A stretch of 42,228 nt of DNA. It comes from Fragilaria crotonensis (lineage: Eukaryota; Bacillariophyta; Fragilariophyceae; Fragilariales; Fragilariaceae). The stretch covers positions 1 through 42,228 of the forward strand of contig JAKSYS010000552.1 in the NCBI GenBank assembly GCA_022925895.1. Direction: 5' to 3'. Below, piece after piece: positions 10,620 to 19,602 of this stretch. The stretch's first letter is position 1. Each line of letters starts with the position of its first letter. The translations under genes were made by a program, and so were the position numbers. The notes under the pieces are model-generated. The model did not search any database. It was given only the letters and a program-made list of their open reading frames with translations, and was not told the DNA's origin.

Positions 10620-11285
10620 ATGACGATTGCTCGTGCTTCTCTTCGTTCTCTGTGTGATCTGAATGTCTCCATTCTTTCACAAAAGCTGGGTCTCATGGAA
10701 GCCCTTGTCTCCAAGCATGGTCATACCACAGCATTGGAACTATACAAATCAACTTGCCCGATAGTCGGAGCAACCATTGGCCAGCATGTGAGACACTCCA
10801 TGGATCACATGGAATTGGCAGCTCTGGTGGCAACGACGCATTCCTTTACCTCGGACGCAATTCCTCAACTGCATTACGATTTGCGAGTCCGAGGTGGGAC
10901 TCTCGAGCATGACATGGAAGAAGCTCGGAAACGAGTTCTACATTTGACCGACATGCTCCAGTCACACCGCCATCTCGACTCCGAACCAACGCTCGTGAGT
11001 GACCCACAAAATCCACAACAGCTGCCTTTGACTACAAAAACAAGTGACAATTCATTACATGCTCATCTCGTCCAAGCGAATTTCATGCTTTCTAGTGACG
11101 GCATCGAATACGGATTGCCGTCAACGATGGAACGAGAATTGGGATTTTGTGCCCATCACGCGATCCATCACATGGCCATGATTCATATCATTGCTGTCCA
11201 TCATGCACAACTTGACAATTTGCCTCCTGATTTTGGACGGGCGCCGTCGACTGTTCATCACGATATCACAATTCAAAAATCGTGA
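10620..11285 (+). CDS. DinB/YfiT-like four-helix-bundle protein
   Basis: Intronless, 221 residues from the ATG at 10620. The open frame extends a little upstream but without another ATG. The DinB superfamily pattern is visible. An N-terminal helix carries HSMDHMELAAL. The conserved middle is LHYDLRVRGGTLEHDMEEA, matching the bacterial Y-x-x-R-x-R-G-T-x-x-E element. The C-terminal part is ELGFCAHHAIHHMAMIHI then PPDFGRAPST, nearly the bacterial signature. The His residues of HSMDH and HHAIHH would form the metal site. DinB-like proteins include thiol transferases and proteins of unknown function, and nothing here fixes the substrate. No targeting peptide is evident, so it is probably cytosolic. 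The bacterial-looking C-terminus hints at ancient transfer, which is inference. Confidence 0.75.
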   Translation: MTIARASLRSLCDLNVSILSQKLGLMEALVSKHGHTTALELYKSTCPIVGATIGQHVRHSMDHMELAALVATTHSFTSDAIPQLHYDLRVRGGTLEHDMEEARKRVLHLTDMLQSHRHLDSEPTLVSDPQNPQQLPLTTKTSDNSLHAHLVQANFMLSSDGIEYGLPSTMERELGFCAHHAIHHMAMIHIIAVHHAQLDNLPPDFGRAPSTVHHDITIQKS

Positions 11286-11959
11286 GAACACATCCAAAAT
11301 GATGGACCACGAAGATTTTGCACGAGCCATAACCACTCAATGATTGGGACGTCTTTTTTAGTGTAATGTTCAAAGTTCTACCGGATGATTCCGGAAGAGC
11401 ACATAAGGAAAGGGAAATCGGCGTCGATGAATGGCGTTACGACACTAAGTGGGACGGACAACCCTCGCGATGATTGCACGAATGCTATGGCTGGGAATTC
11501 CATGCGGCTTTCCCTTTGATAAAAGGCTTGTTCACTTGTTAATGCCATTGCCGGAGTCCTTCAAGAAGTGTACTACAGTATCCTTTCTCCTCATTGATGG
11601 AGACTTCGAACGAGTATTCGTATAGCATACATGCGACATGGTTATAAATGAAAGATCCTCCTGTCTACGTCTACTGTCTTCTAGAGCACTATCGTTGCCT
11701 TCTACTGTTGCTCAGTGGACTGTTGAATCTTGAATCATAACGTAATGTAGACTGTACTGTAGAACCAGACAACGTCTGGCCTTCGACCGCTGGAATGTTT
11801 GGCGGGTCGACCAAGTCCAATTAAATTCATTTGATCGAAGTCCGTGATGACATTGTTCATCTGTCTTGTCCGATGGCCCTGTCGGATTGTCATTGAACCG
11901 ATCACAGCTTTCCGCCAAACGCTCCCAAAGTTTGTTGAAGTTGCACCTGTCGCCTTACT
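11286..11959. other. Intergenic, no recognisable gene
   Basis: Spacer between two plus-strand genes. It has scattered TACTGTA/GTAC motifs (around 11570 and 11750) and only short open frames. It probably carries the 3' end of the DinB-like gene and the promoter of the dehydrogenase gene. Confidence 0.4.
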
Positions 11960-13963
11960 ATGACTCTGAATGACGATGAAAGAATAGAGGATTATGAGAA
12001 TGTGATCACAAGTGAAGGAAGCCATGAGGCTCCAAACAGTGGTCACGACAAATCCAATCCGTCGCACTCGCCCCTTGTTCCACAACTACCTGATAACATT
12101 ACAGAATACGACCTGACAACTGCCATTCGTGTTCTCAACAGTGTCGCATCGTTGAACCATAAGAAGAACAAGAAAAAACGCAAGGCAGATGATGACGAAG
12201 TGGATGAAGGGCTTGAGGCCTACAAACAACCCAATCTTCGTGCCTTTCGGAAAGCTCTCGCACAGTGTTTGGAACTGCACAAGAAAACCATGTTTAATGG
12301 AAAGTCCGAAGAAATTCATTACGAACATCGAAAGGAAGAGCGTTCCTTGAAACGCCAGAAAATGGCAGAATCGCAACAACAAAAGAAATACATTGCAGAG
12401 ACGGCACTTCGTAAGGGTAGAGTGGAACGTTTGCAACAGCTCAAGGAGGATGCCAAGGAAGAAGAACATGCACGACTCATGGCATACTTGGTTCCGGATG
12501 GTCACGTCGAATCAGTCCCACGTTTGCTAGAAAATGATAACGAAAACAACGTCAACAACGGCAACGACGATGGCGACGATGCCGAAATCAAACTCCCCAA
12601 ACTTCGCTCGTGCTACGTATGCAAAGTCAGATACCGCGACTTGCACCACTTTTACGACCAACTTTGTCCCACCTGTGCACCTTTTAATTGGCAGAAACGT
12701 CATCAGACAGTTCGAGTCAATGATATGGACAAGGACACGATCATGACGAATAAGGTCGCCGTCGTGACGGGAGCCCGTGTCAAGATTGGATACCAAGTGT
12801 GCTTGAAACTCCTGCGTGCCGGGGCGACAGTTGTGGCCACAACACGATTTCCGAATGCGGCAGCCGCCATGTACCAACAAGAAGACGATTTTGAAGACTT
12901 TAAAGATCGATTGCAAGTTTATGGATTGGATTTGCGGGATGTTACGGGAATTGAGGCGTTTACGCGATTTCTGAAAATCAAGTATGCCGGTGGAATTGAT
13001 ATCATTATCAATAACGCATGTCAGACGGTCCGTCGACCTACAGGATATTATCTCCCCATGCTGGAGAAAGAACAGAGTTTGTGGAGTGCCGCAGGGGACG
13101 TGCACAAGCAGCTATTGGTGGGGTGTGCCGAGTTTGAAGATATACGACGAAAGTTGGTCATCGAGCACACGAAAATGCCAGCGAATAAGAGCATAGAGTA
13201 CCAACAAGAGCATTCCTTGTTGGAAACGGAAGCAAGCGAATCAACTACCAGTCAACCTGCTTCCGATACAATCTCCGCTGCCATGGTAGTCGAAACCGTG
13301 TCGGAACCATCGGTGCAAGCTCCATTCCATTCGACTGGTATATCCCATTCTTCGGCCATGAGCCAAATGATTATCTTACCGGAAGATGCTGGAGTCTCGG
13401 ATGACATTCTACCTCCTGGAGTCTCGGATATTAATGGTCAACAACTCGATTTGCGACACACGAACTCTTGGTTGCTCAAGATGGAAGAGGTCAGCACTCC
13501 AGAGATTATGGAGTGCATGTTCATCAATGCCATCGCCCCCTTTGTCCTCAACTCACGCCTCAAGCCATTGATGACTACCCCGAACGACGATTCACGGCCC
13601 GATCGCTTCATTATTAACGTTAGTGCCATGGAGGGTAAATTCTATCGGTACAAGATGCCAAATCATCCACACACCAACATGGCCAAGGCAGCTCTCAACA
13701 TGATGACCCGAACGTCGGCGGATGATCTGGCCAAGCAGCATCGTATCTACATGAATTCTGTCGATACGGGATGGATCAATGATGAGAATCCACTCGAAAA
13801 GGCGAGTAAGATCGCCAAGACCAACCTGTTTCAGACACCAATTGATGAAATTGATGCTGCTGCTAGAATTTTGGACCCGGTGTTTAGTGGAATTGAAGCC
13901 GGTCGCGAGGGGGAGAAGGTTTACGGTAAATTCCTCAAGGACTATCGTGAAACGGAGTGGTAG
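11960..13963 (+). CDS. Atypical short-chain dehydrogenase/reductase with N-terminal zinc motif
   Basis: Intronless, 667 residues. Residues 1-200 are low-complexity and charged, with a KKNKKKRK basic patch and coiled-coil-like segments. A four-cysteine motif follows (C218-x2-C221 ... C236-x2-C239) inside CYVCKVRYRDLHHFYDQLCP. A Rossmann domain starts near 262: the cofactor loop TGARVKIG (270-277), DLRD for adenine binding, and NNACQT (352-357). A roughly 115-residue insert (about 386-500) precedes the rest. The catalytic Asn (FINAIAPF) and Ser (S555 in NVSAMEG) are present. At the YxxxK position the sequence is T572-N-M-A-K576, so the catalytic Tyr is missing. The same SAMEG...HPHTNMAKAALNMMTRT pattern is, to my knowledge, shared by fungal and algal relatives, so the change looks ancestral. 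It may bind NAD(P) without ordinary SDR catalysis. Confidence 0.8.
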   Translation: MTLNDDERIEDYENVITSEGSHEAPNSGHDKSNPSHSPLVPQLPDNITEYDLTTAIRVLNSVASLNHKKNKKKRKADDDEVDEGLEAYKQPNLRAFRKALAQCLELHKKTMFNGKSEEIHYEHRKEERSLKRQKMAESQQQKKYIAETALRKGRVERLQQLKEDAKEEEHARLMAYLVPDGHVESVPRLLENDNENNVNNGNDDGDDAEIKLPKLRSCYVCKVRYRDLHHFYDQLCPTCAPFNWQKRHQTVRVNDMDKDTIMTNKVAVVTGARVKIGYQVCLKLLRAGATVVATTRFPNAAAAMYQQEDDFEDFKDRLQVYGLDLRDVTGIEAFTRFLKIKYAGGIDIIINNACQTVRRPTGYYLPMLEKEQSLWSAAGDVHKQLLVGCAEFEDIRRKLVIEHTKMPANKSIEYQQEHSLLETEASESTTSQPASDTISAAMVVETVSEPSVQAPFHSTGISHSSAMSQMIILPEDAGVSDDILPPGVSDINGQQLDLRHTNSWLLKMEEVSTPEIMECMFINAIAPFVLNSRLKPLMTTPNDDSRPDRFIINVSAMEGKFYRYKMPNHPHTNMAKAALNMMTRTSADDLAKQHRIYMNSVDTGWINDENPLEKASKIAKTNLFQTPIDEIDAAARILDPVFSGIEAGREGEKVYGKFLKDYRETEW

Positions 13964-14514
13964 AACGCTATTTGGATAGTCCAGTACTCGGTTTTTTGAG
14001 CGATTCGAGAAGGTTGTGCTTTGGACTAGAAGGCTTCCTAACGCAATATTCTCCCAAATCCCAGGAAAGTGACTCCTTACTGGGATTATCAAGGCGCGTG
14101 GCTGATCAGATATCCACCACAAGACCAATACTCTTTCCAACTTGGAGTGTCGTCCGCAGTCGTCGGAAAGCTTTACCGCATTACAGTAGTATACTTACTC
14201 AACGATGGATGAAGGTTTAACGGGGTTCTATTGCTTACAATGAAGTTAAAGTTGGTTTTCAGTTTATGTTGTCATGATCGAAGTAACTTTCTAGTAGAGG
14301 ACACAAACCATCGCTCGTGCTATGGATTGTATATTGCGCATCAGAGTACTGGCGTTCACAGCGACAGATAAGGGTTCAGTTTGAATGTTTGAATGCAATT
14401 CGGTCTGGCGATCAACGGGAGCATGATGGACGGAGGACAAAAACACTCACACAATTCTTTCACATCACAAGAAAATGATTTCAAACGCTTGATCGAACGC
14501 AATTTGGCGGACCG
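13964..14514. other. Intergenic, no recognisable gene
   Basis: Spacer of about 550 bases between two plus-strand genes. It contains no long open frame and no structure I can name. It should include the 3' end of the dehydrogenase gene and the promoter of the methyltransferase-like gene. Confidence 0.4.
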
Positions 14515-15785
14515 ATGATGATGGCACATTGGAGAGTCATTGTCTTCTTACTGGCCACTGCTCTTTCGAGTAGCACATCATCAGCCTTGTCATTACATGC
14601 TGGTGATACACAACATGCAGGGAAACATTGGGAAATTCATCAAACCATTCAAAAGCTGGAACGAGACGGCATAACAACATATTATCCTCGCTCAATTCAA
14701 GAGTATGGTCAATCAACCGCAGATGTTGTGCAGGTGTTGAAGGAATGGTCCAGAGATCATTCAGGCGACGACAATTGGCGGTCTCTCTTGAACAAGGCAA
14801 ATCTACAGAATGAAGTAGAGGAATCGATTGTGGCACTCCATCATCTACGAAAGTGGACTTCGACGCCGAATACGACAACTCCTTTTATTGCCGTTGACGT
14901 CTGTTGCGGAAAGGGTCTCTTTAGCATGTTGTTGAGCTACGTTGCGATCAGGCATCGTGATCTTGCAGGATTATCGAGAATAATTCTTCTGGACAAGGAC
15001 CTCAACATCGACTGGCGGCATGTTATAGCCGCGAATCAAGATCAAGGTGCGATTCGGGTAGGCCAATACACTAAGCCTACAATGGAGATATGGGCAGGAA
15101 GTAACTTACACGATTACGACTCCACAATTCTACCCAAGTTACAATCATACAATCAAACGATTGCGCTAACCGGCATCCACCTATGCAAGAATCTTGCCCC
15201 GTCATTGATTGGTTTGGCCAACCAGCTCGGACCAGAGATCGTTCCCTATCTCTGCCTCGCACCATGTTGCTTACCCCGCCGCACGGCATTGCTAAAGATT
15301 GGTCAATATGAGCCCCCGATGCAACGTAACGTGCGATTACAGATGCAACAATATCGCAATGCGGCACGACAACGACGACCCACCACCACCAATGGTTGTT
15401 GTTACGTCTGTCAGGGAGCGCATCATGTACGCGAGTGCCCTCAGCAGTACCACTACGCCGACGCGAATGACTGGAATACCGCAGTCGCGACCGCCTTGGC
15501 ACAGCGTCCATGTTGGAATTGCGGCAAGTTGGGACATCATCGTGATGAATGCAGCGAACGAAGCGCTGCACTCATACAGCAACCGGTCGCGCAATTGACC
15601 TTTCTTTCCTTGGAGACACAGATCCATACGAGTCATTTTGCGACATTCTGGCCACGTTTATTCAACAAAGAGATCATGTCCAGGTCGTGGATTCCGGATT
15701 GACTTCAACCCATTCGGGTGACTTATCGAGGAACTGGAACCGTAATCGCAAGTCACTTTTTATAGTAGCATGTAATAGTTGCTAA
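14515..15785 (+). CDS. SAM methyltransferase-like protein with two CCHC zinc knuckles and a signal peptide (one frameshift)
   Basis: The start ATG is followed by a hydrophobic segment (VIVFLLATALSSSTSSALS) that looks like a signal peptide, so entry into the ER or a plastid route is likely. Residues 124-141 hold the SAM-binding loop VDVCCGKGLFSMLLS. Then come LLDKDLNIDWRHV and GIHLCKNLAP...LAPCCLPR, resembling the TRM13/METTL-type RNA methyltransferase fold. Two zinc knuckles follow: a variant at 296-308 (CYVCQGAHHVREC) and a canonical CX2CX4HX4C at 333-346 (CWNCGKLGHHRDEC). The frame open from 14515 ends at 15702, but the family C-terminus (SGDLSRNWNRNRKSLFIVA) is read in the next frame to the stop at 15785. 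One indel near 15560-15600 is therefore inferred. RNA is the likely substrate, which is not proven. Confidence 0.68.
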
Positions 15786-15844
15786 ATAAGGTCAGTAATC
15801 AAAACTAAATAGAAATCGTTGATTCCCAGGTTTGAAGATCAAAT

Positions 15845-18800
15845 TCATTTGATCGCCAACACTCGAGCAACGTAACGCAGAAAGTTCTCTTTCTCTTCGT
15901 TCTCACTTTTGCCGTTGTCATCCGGTCCGCCATTCTCCATGTCGTCCGACGCACGTGGCCTCTCTGATGCTGCATCCCGGTCTTCGACCTCGAATCCATC
16001 AAATCCATCTGCCTCTCGCGCCACGTCCTCGTCACTAGTATTATTCGACAATGATCGAGAAGTGCTGTGCAAGACCACGTTTCTGTCGGCGTCAAGGTAA
16101 CGTGCCATCAACGCTGGGCTCTTGTACATGTCTTCGAATTCATCGTATTCGACGTCATCATCTTCGTTTGCCATGTCTTGACTCAGGCAAGCTTTGGCCG
16201 GCAGGTACATCCCAATTTTGAAATGACTTTGGTGAAGGTAAATACTGAAGATGAATGTAATACCGATCAAGACAACCATGAATATCGCTCCAATATCTGA
16301 CTCCTTCAGAGACAGAAATCCGAAAATCGTCACTTGGGCGATTATGATGCAGATCAATATGACCCTCATAAAGTAGAGCCACACTGTCCCTCCAGAATCT
16401 GGCGTATTTGGATAGTTGAACACGAATTGGTAGCGGTAAACACTGCCGCAGAATAAGAATAGAACCAAACAGAACCAATTCACAAGCGGACTTATTGTCG
16501 TATAGACGAACATGATCATGAAATACAAGAGGTAACGAGACTGCAGTCGTGAAAAGTAAATCTTGTCCACACTTGAAAGGGGGCGAAGCAGTCCAACGGC
16601 TCGGTTCCTCTCCTTGACTGTCAATCGTCGCCCTAAGTTGGCTCGAAATACAGATTGCAACAATGGTATGACGCGAAATAGTTCCACAAGAGTACCAACG
16701 CAAGTCGACACAATCAATAGCTGCATGAAGTAGCCACTTCGTCCTGGCAAAGCTGTGGCCAGAAGGCCGATAATCTCAGTGGGATTGTTGAGAAATGCCT
16801 CGATATGTTGAAGGATCGATCCGGATACGAGGGACACACTGGAGGACATGCGTGAGAGGACAACAGAGAGACCAAAGGGCATTAAGATATAGCGAAACTT
16901 ACAAAAATGTCTGGATGATAGTGAATGTCGCCATTTTCCAGAATGCGGATGCTTCCAGCAATGAATCGGATGCAGGACACTCCAGACGACTGACTGCCTT
17001 CAGGACGATCGGCAGGAGACCAGAATTAAAGATCAGCAACAGCATAGGCGAGAGAATCGCTAGTACCTCTCCGACCCAGGGATTCTCCGTCAATATTTCG
17101 TCAAAACGTGGAAAAGTAGTGTTGAGATAATCCACATTTGTTAGGTTGACAATGAACGAAACAATGAAGGTCCAGAAAAGACAAATTGCAATGGTGACGA
17201 CAGTCGACATTAGATATCCAGTCTGCAGCACCTCCTTGTTTTTTCCCACGTTACCCCAGAAGATATGATTTGGCTCATCGGGAGCAGCCATAGTTTCAAG
17301 CACAAAGGGTTCATGGTGCTGACTCATTTGAAGTGCGCAGTGTGTTGCCACCAGACTGGTAAATGTAACAAAGCCAGCATCGTCGGCTGTCCCATCCGCT
17401 TCGTTGAGTAACACTGAGGTTACGGCTTCTGTGGCTGTATTCACAGTTCCTTTGGCTTGCTTGAATCGCTTGGTGGTCAATCTGACGGCTTTCCTTTTCA
17501 TGACGCTTCCGGCAGCTTGCAACGTCGATGTTGACTTTGACGCTAAACGCCGGACGATGTTGTTGGGGCTCGCCTCCTTGGTACCAGGAACGAAGGCGAC
17601 CCTCTTACCTTCTCCATTTTGCTCTACACTCCCCGGGGGAAGCGACTCGTTTTGATCTAAGGTTTCAACACCGTTAACCAATCCACCATGCCGCGTATAA
17701 TCGTTTTCTTCGTCACCTTGCTCGAGTCCATCTTTCGAGCTTCTCCTGGATCCAACCGACGAATCCGTCATGCCGGCACTTTTTCCTTTAGAAGGCGTGA
17801 GCTTGGGGCGAGATTTCTTCTCGATCAGTTTGATTTGTTTGTCGATTTGTTCGTTAAGGTCCGTAAGTTCATCTTCATACAGATCAATGGCATCGACCTT
17901 GGATCGTCGTCCCTTTGCGGTTCCTCCAGTGTCGTCAACTAACTTTTCCTTGTCTTGCGAAGTAATTACCTTGCTTGGACGCTTTCCGTGTACTTTCAAC
18001 TCGGCGTAAGCATGCTCCAAATTACGAATGCAGACTTTTCGCTTTTTCTGCAGACTCAGCAAATGGGAGATGTGCAGACAAACATGAGCTTGAAGAACTG
18101 ATACATGAAAAAGGAGAATTTAGAAACATAGATATAGAATCGTGTCAAGCACACAGTCATGTTCATGATTTCTCACCCCGATTGCGGCCGTACAATCCCT
18201 GGTAATGCTCCTTCAAAAGTCCATCTGACCGAAGCTCTTCCGGAATATTACGAATCAAAATTGTGTAGTTGCGTACATTGAATCGCTTCAACCAAGCATG
18301 TCGCTTCTTAATAAACCAAAGAAAGTCCTTCTGTATGCTATACATCGTATATCCAAAGAAAATGTATGCTGCCACAACAGTAGCAGCAAATCGAGGAGAT
18401 CCATCCGGGAGAATGTTGATGGTCGAGCCCTTCACTGGATCATCGGCTTCAGCGTTAGATATAGTTGTGTACACTGGAAACAACCAAATACTGTTGAGTA
18501 CACCGATACATGACAGCCGGAAGCCCATGTTCAGCACTCTTAAAAACACAAGGCGTCAAAACCGATCGTTTCGAGCAACTGTTCTTCGCTAAACGAGTAC
18601 ACCTTCCAGATCCAACTGATGTATCCAAATTGATCTTGAGCCAGCGGCGTCTCGATTTTTGGTATCCACTGACGAACCGCAAATGTTCGTGGAATGCGTT
18701 TGCGTAGGAAGCAATAAATAATGAAACCACCGGCGAACAACGAGCCAAATATAAGCAACGAGTTTCTCAGAATATGCGTTGTATTTCCATCAGCCGACAC

Positions 18801-18986
18801 AATAGCTTCATCATCGGATGATTCATTCTGCTGCAGGAAGCGGGGGATGATGAACTCAACATCATTAGCCCAAGGACTGCCGTCGTTGGGCATCATGGTC
18901 GTCTGGCGAGACGTGGGCCCCTCGATTTCGAAACGAAGGTTTTTGCTCAACCAAAAATCCGAATGCGGCCTGGCACGACGGCCCAT
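15845..18986 (-). CDS. OSCA/CSC1/TMEM63-family membrane protein (DUF221), copy A
   Basis: Three exons (18986-18177, 18097-16903, 16838-15845) with introns of 79 and 64 bp give about 1,000 residues. The order is the family's. An RSN1-type N-terminal membrane helix comes first (SLLIFGSLFAGGFIIYCFLRKRIPRTFAVR). Next are FGYISWIWKVYSFS, then a cytosolic PHM7 domain (YTILIRNIP, long charged linker, FVTFTSLVATHCALQM, PDEPNHIFWGNVG). The RSN1_7TM core follows (PLLNWF-type region as SPLVNWFCLVLF, YRYQFVFNYPNTPDSGGTVWL), and the tail is acidic. Relatives are hyperosmolality- or stretch-gated cation channels or scramblases of plasma or internal membranes. Exon 1 is interrupted near 18542-18546: one base is missing in a T5 tract between GFDALCF and LRVLNMGFRL. 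The gene is tandem with copy B and convergent with the methyltransferase gene, 59 bp apart. Confidence 0.87.
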
Positions 18987-19602
18987 TCTCGCCCAAGAAG
19001 CGCGTTTCCCGTTCAGTACGACAGTCTAGAGATAAACGGAAGTTAGGGCAATAAGTGACTCTTTACTATACTTCAGTATTGCGTATCCATATGCATACAT
19101 ATAATAAAATCTATAGGGTCATGTGCATGCGAGGGAGCTTTTTCATGCTCTGCGACTTATGTCTCGTACGGATATACTCCAGTACTATGCATACTATCTT
19201 GTACGCAAGGGGGCGGGGGAATGTCATCCCTATCATAGTACGTATACCGGGACTACATGTGGTACTGTATGTACACTACACATTAGATAATGCGTACTGA
19301 GTACGTACTGTACGACCCTGGTACCGTTCCTCCTACGGAAACGCACATTTAATCCAGGCTCAATAATCATCCGGTCACTCCTGCAGGCATGACCCTGAAT
19401 CACAGATTCACAAGTTCATAAGAAAACTACCGGTAGATGTCCCCACTCCGTTCTCTCCATAACCTACGATAGAGCTGCCATCTGCTATGCGAGGCACAAA
19501 GCATAGCACAGCGGATAGGACATGTCCATGTGGCCGACACCGTAGAGTAAATTACTTAATTTGATGCATTTCGAAGGAAAAAACCTTAACCGCATTGACC
19601 TA
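18987..19602. other. Spacer between the two OSCA-like genes, GTAC-rich
   Basis: It contains the promoter of copy A and the 3' flank of copy B. From 19141 to 19326 GTAC occurs eleven times, against about one expected per 256 bases in random sequence. The occurrences are often joined as TACTGTA or GTACGTA. No gene or RNA is recognised. Confidence 0.5.
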
